In this document: in pieces, positions 1 through 4,904 of the stretch
How the letters are laid out: each line of letters begins with the position of its first letter
How positions within the stretch are numbered: position 1 is the stretch's first letter
Source of the DNA: Ruminococcaceae bacterium UBA6855
GTDB taxonomy: Bacteria; Bacillota; Clostridia; Oscillospirales; Acutalibacteraceae
Assembly (NCBI GenBank): GCA_002451755.1
Contig: DKDF01000095.1
Span: 1 to 14,571 of the forward strand
Length of the DNA: 14,571 nt
Direction of reading: 5' to 3'
Notes under the pieces: generated by a model
What the model was told of the DNA's origin: nothing
Databases searched by the model: none
What the model saw: the letters and a program-made list of their open reading frames with translations, nothing else
Made by a program: the position numbers and the translations under genes

Positions 1-298
1 ACAGCTCGCCGACCTGATAGAATATCATGACCGCCGAGGCTTCGCGGTAATCGCCGACGCCGAACGCGCCGACGGTAGCGATAGCCATAAGGAAGTGCTC
101 ATCGAACACCTGGCCGTGAGCAATGTTGCGAATAGCGTCCCACAGGACATCGTAGCCTATCACAAGATACGGCGCGATATACAGCAGCAGCGCTTTCCAG
201 CCCTCAAAGCCGAATATCTCGTCAACTGCCCAGGCGACGCCTGTCAGCACGACCGATACGATTATTCTTATCAGTGTTTTCTTCTGCTTTCTCGTCAT
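1..298 (-). CDS. Heavy-metal-translocating P1B-type ATPase, N-terminal 99 codons (runs off window)
   Basis: Exports a soft or divalent metal cation (probably Zn/Cd/Pb class) across the cytoplasmic membrane using ATP. The visible product starts MTRKQKKTLIRIIV, has two hydrophobic helices (about residues 8-25 and 33-50), and then GQVFDEHFLMAIATVGAFG and REASAVMIFYQVGEL, the conserved stretch that precedes the actuator domain in CadA/ZntA-type pumps. The metal-site helix, DKTGT and ATP-binding domain lie beyond base 1. ATG at 298 is chosen because an AGGGGTG ribosome site lies just upstream, 14 nt after the stop of the HMA gene. There is no N-terminal HMA domain; that domain is encoded separately by the preceding gene. 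Third gene of the ArsR-regulated operon. Family is secure from the visible part; metal specificity is inferred from the two upstream genes. Confidence 0.88.
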   Translation of the reverse strand, partial: MTRKQKKTLIRIIVSVVLTGVAWAVDEIFGFEGWKALLLYIAPYLVIGYDVLWDAIRNIAHGQVFDEHFLMAIATVGAFGVGDYREASAVMIFYQVGEL

Positions 299-312
299 CG
301 GGGACACCCCTC

Positions 313-534
313 TTACTTAAGAATTATTGTGCAGTCGGGCTCAACTTTCTTTGCAGTCTTGACGACTTTCTTGAGCACATCGTCAAAAGCATCGTCTGCC
401 GCCTCAAGGGTCATCTTCTGGGTGAAGAAATTGACGCTTACGCTCTCGACTCCGTCAACCTTGGCGATAGCCGCCTCCATCTTTGCCGCGCAGTTTGCGC
501 AATCCAGATCCTCAAGCTTAAAGATCTTCTTCAT
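313..534 (-). CDS. Stand-alone heavy-metal-associated (HMA) domain protein, 73 aa
   Basis: A single ferredoxin-like HMA domain that binds a metal ion and presumably hands it to the ATPase encoded 14 nt downstream. The core motif is LEDLDCANCAAKME, with Cys12 and Cys15 as ligands. Copper chaperones usually carry GMTCxxC, whereas LDCANC preceded by acidic residues is typical of the N-terminal domains of Zn/Cd/Pb pumps. The start at 534 is preferred over an in-frame ATG at 555 because AAAGGA lies about 9 nt upstream and the protein then begins MKKIFKLEDLDC at the usual first beta strand. Its first 17 bases overlap the end of the arsR-type gene, suggesting translational coupling. CopZ is the alternative name, but the motif argues against copper. 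Confidence 0.88.
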   Translation of the reverse strand: MKKIFKLEDLDCANCAAKMEAAIAKVDGVESVSVNFFTQKMTLEAADDAFDDVLKKVVKTAKKVEPDCTIILK

Positions 535-877
535 TGTTCTCGTTCCTTTCTTCAATAAGATGTTCGAAACCTTTGGCTATAATCGTTCTGACATGATCGT
601 CAGAAAGAAAATAATAGATTGTTTTGCCCTCGCGGCGGTTGGCAACAAGATTGGCGTCCTTGAGTATCTTGAGCTGGTGCGATATAGCCGACTGCGTCAT
701 GCCGAGCAGTTCCGCAATGGCGCAAACGCACATCTCCGACTCAAAGAGCGAAAACAAAATCTTGACGCGGGTCGTGTCGCCGAAGAGCCTGAACAGATCG
801 GACAGGTCGCAAAGCAGCTCATCTGTCGGCAGCTCGTGCCTCACCATATCGAGCATCTTTTCGTGGTTGTGTTCCAT
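518..877 (-). CDS. ArsR/SmtB-family metal-sensing repressor, 119 aa
   Basis: A winged-helix dimeric repressor that leaves DNA when it binds metal. The recognition helix is TQSAISHQLKILKDANLV (residues 61-78). Two metal-site signatures are present: the alpha-3 motif EMCVCAIA with Cys50 and Cys52 (ArsR/CadC type), and the complete alpha-5 DxH-x10-HxxE motif with Asp93, His95, His106 and Glu109 (SmtB/CzrA zinc type). His3 and His5 near the N-terminus could add ligands. Start ATG at 877 follows GGAGG (890-886) at 8-nt spacing. First gene of the operon with the HMA protein and the P-type ATPase, and almost surely autoregulatory given the repeat array at its promoter. Sensing of Zn, Cd, Pb or Co is all plausible; the family call is firm. 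Confidence 0.95.
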   Translation of the reverse strand: MEHNHEKMLDMVRHELPTDELLCDLSDLFRLFGDTTRVKILFSLFESEMCVCAIAELLGMTQSAISHQLKILKDANLVANRREGKTIYYFLSDDHVRTIIAKGFEHLIEERNENNEEDL

Positions 878-899
878 GTTTTTGTCCTCCGTTCATTTG

Positions 900-973
900 C
901 GTGATGATTCATATGATTGTTTGTTCATATGTTTCATCGTTCATATGATAGCTCATTCATATGTTATTGTCAA
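900..973 (-). promoter_or_regulatory. Promoter of the metal-efflux operon with four 16-bp-spaced operator repeats
   Basis: On the minus strand TTGACA (973-968), a 17-bp spacer and TATCAT (950-945) make a near-consensus sigma-A promoter with start near 938. CATATGAA occurs four times on this strand, beginning at 963, 947, 931 and 915, exactly 16 bp apart; each copy contains the palindrome CATATG. One copy lies in the spacer, one overlaps the -10 box and two lie in the leader upstream of the ribosome site. The array is the natural binding site for the ArsR-type repressor encoded just downstream. Confidence 0.85.
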
Positions 974-1004
974 CAGTTTTTTTAAAAAATTTTGCAAGAC
1001 AGCC

Positions 1005-1067
1005 GAAAAAAATAAACAGAGGTCATAATCCGCGTTGTCAGACATGGATTATGACCTTTGTATTTTT
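1005..1067 (-). terminator. Rho-independent terminator after the 1075-1539 gene (usable in both directions)
   Basis: AGGTCATAATCC (1020-1031) and GGATTATGACCT (1046-1057) form a perfect 12-bp stem with a 14-nt loop. On the minus strand it is followed by a TTTATTTTTTT tract, 18 bases past the stop of the upstream gene. On the plus strand it is followed by TTTGTATTTTTT. It insulates the arsR-type promoter from the membrane-protein unit. Confidence 0.85.
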
Positions 1068-1074
1068 TAGATAT

Positions 1075-1539
1075 TCAGCCTTTTTTGCTGTCGAGCAGGC
1101 TCTTTCTGAAGCCGTCGCTGATAACGGCAAGGTTATCGATATGCATCTTCCCGTTCTTGAACTTGAGCGTGAGCGAATCAGAGTTTCGCTTCATCGAGAC
1201 AAAATCGGAAATATTGAAGCGCTTCTTTTTGCCGAACATGGTCGAATAAATATATATCCCCTCGCCCGCAGACACGACCTTCTGATCGAGCTGGCATAGC
1301 ATCGCCGCGGCGCCGAAAAGCATACAGCCAAAACCCGGAATCGCAACGAAGAACTTTCCGGCGGCGAGCATCGCAACACAGACAGCGGCGCCGGCAACAT
1401 AGACAACCATACCGAAAAAGAATAGGTATCTCGGAATATGTACTGCATATTCGACTTCACCGAAATCGCGCACTATACGGACGATAAAATATATCAAAAG
1501 AGCCGCAGAGACGACGGCGGCGACAAGAGCATAAATCAT
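1075..1539 (-). CDS. Membrane protein of unknown function with C-terminal PH-like beta domain, 154 aa
   Basis: I do not recognise a named family. Three hydrophobic helices are visible (about residues 2-21, 37-59 and 63-83), followed by a soluble tail of about 70 residues (GEGIYIYSTMFGKKKRFNIS, then short strands SLTLKFKNGKMHI). That tail has the alternating-strand look of small bacterial PH-like domains found on membrane anchors and would face the cytoplasm if the tail is positive-inside. ATG at 1539 follows GGGAGTGGCGG, 12 nt after the stop of the preceding membrane gene, so both are probably co-transcribed from the promoter at 1933-1905. A strong terminator follows the stop. No clue to substrate or pathway. 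Confidence 0.75.
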   Translation of the reverse strand: MIYALVAAVVSAALLIYFIVRIVRDFGEVEYAVHIPRYLFFFGMVVYVAGAAVCVAMLAAGKFFVAIPGFGCMLFGAAAMLCQLDQKVVSAGEGIYIYSTMFGKKKRFNISDFVSMKRNSDSLTLKFKNGKMHIDNLAVISDGFRKSLLDSKKG

Positions 1540-1551
1540 TCCGCCACTCCC

Positions 1552-1854
1552 TTAAAAGATATTGAGATTCCTGAGCACGAATATCATAGAGATGACCCAT
1601 GCCGCATCGACAATATATGAAATTATCGTCAGCACTTTTGAAGACTTAGCACCGACCGCGATACCTATGACGCGGAGCACGAAGAACAATATTATCGCCG
1701 CGGCGCTCGCTATCAAAAATCCGAGCATCAACGACGCGCTGACAAAATTCGGCTTTGCGGCATTGATTATCTGAACTATAAAAAATGCTATTGCGCCGAC
1801 TATGTCAACGATAGCCGATATATTTTATATTTTTGGCAGAAATTTGTTTTTCAT
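1552..1854 (-). pseudogene. Small membrane-protein gene interrupted by an in-frame TAA at codon 10
   Basis: Reading from ATG at 1854 gives MKNKFLPKI, then TAA (1827-1825), and the same frame stays open for 90 more codons to TAA at 1554-1552. The continuation (NISAIVDIVGAIAFFIVQI...) has three hydrophobic helices, about codons 13-28, 38-58 and 75-92, and reads like an ordinary integral membrane protein. No ATG or GTG with a ribosome site restarts translation between the stop and the first helix, so the simplest reading is a single nonsense change (for example TTA to TAA) or a sequencing error. It is the first gene of a two-gene unit with the 154-aa membrane protein. AAAGGAG lies 26 nt upstream of the ATG, with a small hairpin in between. 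Function unknown. Confidence 0.6.
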
Positions 1855-1860
1855 ATTTAC

Positions 1861-1875
1861 GAGACCCGAAGTCTC
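1861..1875 (-). promoter_or_regulatory. Leader hairpin between ribosome site and ATG of the 1854 gene
   Basis: On the minus strand GAGAC-TTCGG-GTCTC can fold into a 5-bp hairpin between AAAGGAG (1887-1881) and ATG 1854. Unfolded, the ribosome site is too far (26 nt) from the ATG; with the hairpin excluded the distance is about 11 nt. Any effect on translation is inference. Confidence 0.35.
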
Positions 1876-1904
1876 CCTCACTCCTTTGAATCGATTACGG
1901 GAAA

Positions 1905-1933
1905 ATTCTATCACATAAATGCGATTTAATCAA
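1905..1933 (-). promoter_or_regulatory. Promoter of the two-gene membrane-protein unit
   Basis: Minus strand TTGATT (1933-1928), 17-bp spacer, TAGAAT (1910-1905). Both boxes are close to consensus; the start would be near 1898, about 44 nt upstream of ATG 1854. It lies directly downstream of the ldhA terminator. Confidence 0.7.
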
Positions 1934-1940
1934 CAGCGGG

Positions 1941-1970
1941 TAGAAAAAAGCGGCGGAATTTACCGCCGCG
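1941..1970 (-). terminator. Rho-independent terminator of ldhA
   Basis: GCGGCGG (1950-1956) and CCGCCGC (1963-1969) form a perfect 7-bp GC stem, followed on the minus strand by CTTTTTTCTA. It begins 16 bases past the ldhA stop. Confidence 0.9.
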
Positions 1971-1985
1971 AATGATTAGCATACA

Positions 1986-2981
1986 TTAATTATATTTAAC
2001 TATATTCGCCTGTATCGGCTCTCCCCTGCCGAATGAAGCGGCGTTTTCAAACGTGGTCTCGCTTATCGATTCAAGTGCCTCACGGGTCAGAAAGCCCTGG
2101 TGCGAGGTGATTATAACATTCGGAAACGACAGAAGTCGAGCCGTGACGGAGGTTTCGAGTATATCGTCCTCGCGGTTTTCAAAGACATTGTGCGTCTCCT
2201 CCTCATACACATCGAGCCCGACGCCCATAAATTTATGCTGCCTTATACCTTTTATAAGATCGGGCGTGCTTATCAGCGCACCGCGCGAGGTGTTGACGAG
2301 AATAACGCCGTCTTTCATCCGCTCTATTGCGTTGATATTTATCATATGATAGGTCTCCTCGGTCAGCGGGCAGTGGAGGGATATCAAATCGCTTTCGCCG
2401 AGAAGTTCATCGAGTTCGACATATCGAACAAAGTCAAGCGAAGGGTTTCGATACTTATCATAGGCGATAACATTCATCCCGAGACCGCGGCAGGCTCGTG
2501 CGAACGACGCGCCTATTTTCCCCGTGCCGACGATTCCTGCCGTCTTGCCGCAGAAGTTGACCCCGGTCAATCCCATGAGACTGAAATTGTTCTCGCGCAC
2601 TTTTATATACGCTTTGTGTATACGGCGGTTGACGGCGAACGCGAGCGCGAGTGCGTGCTCGGCTATTGCCTCGGGCGAATACCCCGGTACGCGCATAACG
2701 GAGATGCCGTGCTCCTGCGCCGCCAAAAGATCGACATTGTTATACCCGGCGCAGCGCATGAGAATGAGCCTGACCCCGTTCTCGGCGAGGATATCCACGA
2801 CCCGCCTGCCGACATCGGACGCGACGAACAGGCACACGGCGTCATAACCTTTCGAAAGCGGCGCGGTGCGGTAAGAGATATCCGTCTTGAGATAGTCTAT
2901 TTCAATGTCGGGATATTTGCCCGCAAGCTTCTCGAACGCCTCGCGGTCATACGGCTTTGTATCATAAAAAAGTATCTTCAT
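1986..2981 (-). CDS. ldhA: D-lactate dehydrogenase (NAD-dependent D-2-hydroxyacid dehydrogenase), 331 aa
   Basis: Reduces pyruvate to D-lactate with NADH in the cytoplasm, re-oxidising NADH in fermentation. The N-terminus MKILFYDTKPYDREAF, the nucleotide-binding motif GIVGTGKIG (glycines near residues 152-157), the adenosine-ribose Asp at about 175, and the catalytic triad Arg233 (VNTSRGAL), Glu260 (LDVYEEE) and His294 (TSHQGFLTREAL) all match the LdhA subfamily; SHQ-F-LT-EAL distinguishes it from glycerate or phosphoglycerate dehydrogenases. The length is usual. ATG 2981 is chosen because GGAGG lies 8 nt upstream and homology begins there; an upstream in-frame ATG at 3119 would add 46 residues unlike the family. 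Monocistronic, with its own terminator. The ribosome site partly falls within a leader hairpin. I found no clear Rex operator. Confidence 0.93.
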   Translation of the reverse strand: MKILFYDTKPYDREAFEKLAGKYPDIEIDYLKTDISYRTAPLSKGYDAVCLFVASDVGRRVVDILAENGVRLILMRCAGYNNVDLLAAQEHGISVMRVPGYSPEAIAEHALALAFAVNRRIHKAYIKVRENNFSLMGLTGVNFCGKTAGIVGTGKIGASFARACRGLGMNVIAYDKYRNPSLDFVRYVELDELLGESDLISLHCPLTEETYHMININAIERMKDGVILVNTSRGALISTPDLIKGIRQHKFMGVGLDVYEEETHNVFENREDDILETSVTARLLSFPNVIITSHQGFLTREALESISETTFENAASFGRGEPIQANIVKYN

Positions 2982-2989
2982 AGAATGCG

Positions 2990-3023
2990 CCTCCGGCAGT
3001 TTTCTCTGAATAGTATCTGCCGG
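2990..3023 (-). promoter_or_regulatory. ldhA leader hairpin overlapping the Shine-Dalgarno sequence
   Basis: CCGGCAG (3023-3017) and CTGCCGG (2999-2993) on the minus strand form a perfect 7-bp stem. The last two G's of the stem are the first two bases of the GGAGG ribosome site (2994-2990) of ldhA. Folding would partly mask the site, so the leader could modulate translation; this is inference from sequence only. Confidence 0.5.
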
Positions 3024-3102
3024 ACGGGAATGAATATTCGGGCTAAATGAGCACAATTTATCATAAAGAGTGAAAACAATGGGAAGAAAATACAAAAAAG
3101 GC

Positions 3103-3131
3103 TTGACTTTTTCGAGCAAATATTATATGAT
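3103..3131 (+). promoter_or_regulatory. Promoter of tRNA-Lys
   Basis: TTGACT (3103-3108), 17-bp spacer, TATGAT (3126-3131), placing the start near 3138, about 40 nt before the tRNA. It is divergent from ldhA. Confidence 0.8.
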
Positions 3132-3178
3132 AATCAAGCTGATTTGCGGATACAGCTTCCGCGCAGCGAAAAGAATAT

Positions 3179-3254
3179 GATCCATTAGCTCAGTCGGTAG
3201 AGCACTTGACTTTTAATCAAGGTGTCCGGAGTTCGAATCTCCGATGGATCACCA
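3179..3254 (+). tRNA. tRNA-Lys (anticodon TTT)
   Basis: Full cloverleaf of 76 nt. The acceptor stem is GATCCAT (3179-3185) with ATGGATC (3244-3250), discriminator A3251 and an encoded CCA (3252-3254). The D-arm contains AGCTCAGTCGGTAGAGC. The anticodon stem is CTTGA/TCAAG with loop CTTTTAA, anticodon TTT at 3212-3214. The T-arm GTTCGAATC is canonical. Decodes AAA/AAG lysine codons. It has its own promoter and terminator. A truncated integrase gene ends right behind it, so its 3' half has probably served as an integration site. Confidence 0.97.
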
Positions 3255-3260
3255 AAAAGG

Positions 3261-3299
3261 AACCCAACAGCTACAAGCCTTGTAACTGCTGGGTTTTTT
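3261..3299 (+). terminator. Terminator of tRNA-Lys
   Basis: AACCCAACAG (3261-3270) pairs with CTGCTGGGTT (3286-3295) with one mismatch, and TACAA/TTGTA extends the stem inside; a TTTTTT tract follows. It starts 6 nt after the CCA end. The stop codon of the integrase remnant on the other strand lies at its edge. Confidence 0.85.
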
Positions 3300-3778
3300 C
3301 ATTTTTTGAGGGCGTTATCCAAGGGCGAGAGAAAAGCAAAGTTGACTACCGTTTTTGAGGGAATCAAGTGCACATACTTTTTGACCATTTCAAGCGAGGT
3401 ATGACCGAGAATCAGCTGCAAGCTGTAAATGTCCCCGCCGTTCTCCAAATACCGTGTAGCAAAGGAATGGCGCAACAAATGAGGGTGAAGCCGAGGGATA
3501 TCAGCCTGAACTTTCAGACGCCTGAAAAGCTGTTTTACAGTGCTCTGATTTATGGGAATCAAGGTGTCTTTTACGAATAAAGGCGTCTCGATGTTCGTTG
3601 CAGGAACAATGGAGCAGTATCTCAGTAAAGCCCTTTTGCTGTTCAATCCGAGAGGAACGAAGCGTTCAACGATGCCGATATTAAAGTCAGCATTAATCTT
3701 ATCGTTGACATTTATATCAAAGCGTGATATTTTTAATACAGAACCGATATTTGACTTCCCCCACCGGCAATTGGAGCC
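3299..3778 (-). pseudogene. Tyrosine recombinase (phage-type integrase), C-terminal remnant
   Basis: The frame is open from 3778 to TGA at 3301-3299 but begins in mid-domain. The beta strands just after box I are present (about VERFVPLGLNSKRALL), then the catalytic HxxR (HLLRHSFATRYL), GH (LGHTSLEMVKKYVH) and the nucleophile Tyr of KKYVHL. The DNA-binding N-terminal domain and the first catalytic Arg (TGLRxSE motif) are missing. A TTG at 3646 could start a 115-aa fragment, but nothing suggests a functional short protein. The 3' end abuts the tRNA-Lys terminator, the usual position of an integrase next to its attachment site. It is therefore likely the relic of a prophage or integrative element from which most of the rest has been lost. 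No second copy of the tRNA 3' end was seen in the window. Confidence 0.85.
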
Positions 3779-3876
3779 TTAAGGCCTGAGGTCAGATATC
3801 GTTTTTTATTTTTAGACGCAGATAACTAATTATCATCTGTGCTTCGCCTTTTATAAATGCTGCCGCACGAAAAGTG

Positions 3877-3905
3877 TTGACACACTTATCTTTATATGAT
3901 ATATT
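3877..3905 (+). promoter_or_regulatory. Promoter of the candidate small RNA at 3912
   Basis: Perfect TTGACA (3877-3882), 17-bp spacer, TATATT (3900-3905). Predicted start is 3911-3912, coinciding with the first base of the long inverted repeat. Confidence 0.8.
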
Positions 3906-3911
3906 ATCAAT

Positions 3912-3982
3912 GCCGAATGCAGTGCCTGTCGGACGACTTTCTTTTTTGATTGCCTGTCTGATAACCTGCATTCGGCTTTTTG
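3912..3982 (+). ncRNA. Candidate small structured RNA, about 70 nt, unknown family
   Basis: The first 11 bases GCCGAATGCAG (3912-3922) pair perfectly with CTGCATTCGGC (3966-3976), which is immediately followed by TTTTTGTTTT. A second stem TCGGAC (3929-3934) with GTCTGA (3956-3961), one G-U pair, forms inside, leaving a pyrimidine-rich apical region of 21 nt with TTTCTTTTTT. TGCCTGTC-GA occurs twice (3923-3933 and 3951-3961). No ORF with a ribosome site fits inside. It therefore looks like a complete, independently transcribed and terminated small RNA. I do not recognise an Rfam family; a simple promoter-proximal terminator is the main alternative. Confidence 0.6.
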
Positions 3983-4003
3983 TTTTCAAATCAAAAAATG
4001 ATA

Positions 4004-4032
4004 TTGCAATTTTATAGATAACAATATATAAT
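4004..4032 (+). promoter_or_regulatory. Promoter of the 4133 membrane-protein gene
   Basis: TTGCAA (4004-4009), 17-bp spacer, TATAAT (4027-4032). Start near 4039 leaves a 94-nt leader that contains ACAAATTTAT twice. It lies just after the terminator of the small RNA. Confidence 0.75.
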
Positions 4033-4132
4033 GAATATGAAATTAAACGCAGAGGCTGTGATTCCGATGTGCTGAGCAGTAACAAATTTATATATTTAGT
4101 GAACACAAATTTATGATTTGGAGAAATAAACC

Positions 4133-4528
4133 ATGGCATCAGTCAAGACAGGTACTGTTATCAGATCCCTTTCCGTGCTGGCGATATTAGTTTACAGTGC
4201 AATTATGCTCCTTCTCGGCGAGAACAGTATTTTAGATAAGCTGTTCCCATACTTCGCGTCTTTTTGTCTTGTGTTTTCCGAACTGCTCAGCACGAAGACA
4301 TATAATCTCTGCGGCAAAGAAGAAAAAGCCCGTATTGCCATTCACGCAGCGGCATCAGCGGCAATACTTATTATCGGCATAGTTCTGCTTTGTCTCGGGA
4401 TCATTCAAAGCACCGAAAGGAACAGCATTTGGCGTTATATCCCGCTCATCATATTCGTTTTGGATGGAATTGCGACATTGATAGTCATAGCCTCATTCAA
4501 ACGCAAAAGCAAGCAGCAACAACAATAA
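4133..4528 (+). CDS. Four-helix membrane protein of unknown function, 131 aa
   Basis: Four hydrophobic helices at about residues 11-28, 33-53, 67-91 and 101-121, with a positive, Gln-rich tail (KRKSKQQQQ). A short hydrophilic turn with Cys60-Gly-Lys-Glu-Glu-Lys separates the two halves, so the protein may be two helical hairpins. ATG 4133 follows TTTGGAGAAA with about 10-nt spacing. It is a single gene with its own consensus promoter, sits in otherwise gene-poor DNA between the integrase remnant and a palindromic repeat, and has no operon partners. I recognise no family or motif. It could be a leftover cargo gene of the lost element or a resident small membrane protein. Confidence 0.7.
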   Translation: MASVKTGTVIRSLSVLAILVYSAIMLLLGENSILDKLFPYFASFCLVFSELLSTKTYNLCGKEEKARIAIHAAASAAILIIGIVLLCLGIIQSTERNSIWRYIPLIIFVLDGIATLIVIASFKRKSKQQQQ

Positions 4529-4538
4529 TACATACAGA

Positions 4539-4560
4539 GAAGCCGCCTTCGGGCGGCTTC
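4539..4560 (+). repeat. GC-rich palindrome (hairpin without a T-tract)
   Basis: GAAGCCGCC (4539-4547), TTCG loop, GGCGGCTTC (4552-4560): a 9-bp perfect stem 10 nt after the stop of the membrane gene. It lacks a T-run, so it is a weak terminator at best. The 19-base core AGCCGCCTTCGGGCGGCTT recurs exactly at 4794-4812. Confidence 0.65.
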
Positions 4561-4710
4561 AGCTTGTCGATAAACCCGGTTTTGTGAGCTTCGCAGGAAA
4601 CAATGCCCCCATTGTGTAAAAATGGTGGCGCAAGTGTCAGAGGGATTATTTTGAACAAGTTGTAATTTTTAAATTGCCGGGTATTTTGAGCTTTCACGCA
4701 GCAACCCCTC

Positions 4711-4762
4711 AGTCACGGCTTCGCCGTGACTGCTCCCCTTACACAGTGGAGTCTTGAGACTC
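4711..4762. repeat. REP-like double palindrome
   Basis: AGTCACGGC (4711-4719), TTC, GCCGTGACT (4723-4731) is a perfect 9-bp stem. It is followed by GCTCCCCTT and then GAGTC-TTGA-GACTC (4749-4762). The architecture of a palindrome followed by a CTCCCC block fits dispersed palindromic repeats of Clostridia. Only one copy is in the window, so dispersal is unproven. Confidence 0.5.
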
Positions 4763-4793
4763 TGTGCATGACAGACTTTTTTCGACAGACCGG

Positions 4794-4821
4794 AGCCGCC
4801 TTCGGGCGGCTTTTTGTTTTT
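4794..4821 (+). terminator. Rho-independent terminator upstream of the gntR promoter
   Basis: AGCCGCC (4794-4800), TTCG loop, GGCGGCT (4805-4811), then TTTTGTTTTT. A strong GC hairpin with U-tract that shields the GntR/ABC operon promoter 22 bp downstream. Confidence 0.85.
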
Positions 4822-4842
4822 AGATTTTTTAAAAATTTTGTG

Positions 4843-4895
4843 TTGACAAAGGTATTTTTTGTGTTATGATATAAGTGTGCTATGACAGATAGCAC
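4843..4895 (+). promoter_or_regulatory. Promoter and probable GntR operator of the ABC operon
   Basis: TTGACA (4843-4848), 16-bp spacer, TATGAT (4865-4870). The predicted start falls on a perfect dyad GTGCTAT-gacag-ATAGCAC (4877-4895). Autoregulation by a dyad at the promoter is the rule for YtrA-type GntR repressors, so this is the best operator candidate. Confidence 0.75.
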
Positions 4896-4904
4896 GCTTA
4901 TTCT

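Larger units (their letters stand above)
4561..4842. other. Non-coding stretch between the membrane gene and the gntR promoter
   Basis: No ORF with a ribosome site or recognisable protein signature was found. It is bounded by two copies of the same 19-base hairpin core and contains a 9-bp palindrome at 4711-4731 followed by a second imperfect one at 4745-4766. CCCCCATT...AATGGTGG (4605-4628) is a further imperfect inverted repeat. The composition resembles the palindromic intergenic repeats seen in clostridial gut bacteria; that comparison is from memory and not tested. Confidence 0.5.

Noticed and set aside
95..904. 269-codon plus-strand open frame over the metal operon
   Set aside because: It is antisense to three well-supported genes, has no ribosome site and no recognisable protein signature.
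2100..3050. 316-codon plus-strand open frame opposite ldhA
   Set aside because: Mirror of a GC-biased coding strand; ldhA has clear catalytic motifs on the other strand.
2982..3060. Rex-type operator before ldhA
   Set aside because: TTGTGCTC at about 3058-3050 on the minus strand resembles a half-site but there is no matching inverted half.
3299..3646. Functional short integrase starting at TTG 3646
   Set aside because: The frame stays open with integrase-like sequence upstream to 3778, and an essential catalytic Arg and the DNA-binding domain are missing, so a truncated gene is more likely.
3792..4139. 115-codon minus-strand open frame in the gap after the integrase remnant
   Set aside because: It runs through two good plus-strand promoters and an intrinsic terminator, its start overlaps the 4133 gene, and its sequence has no family resemblance.
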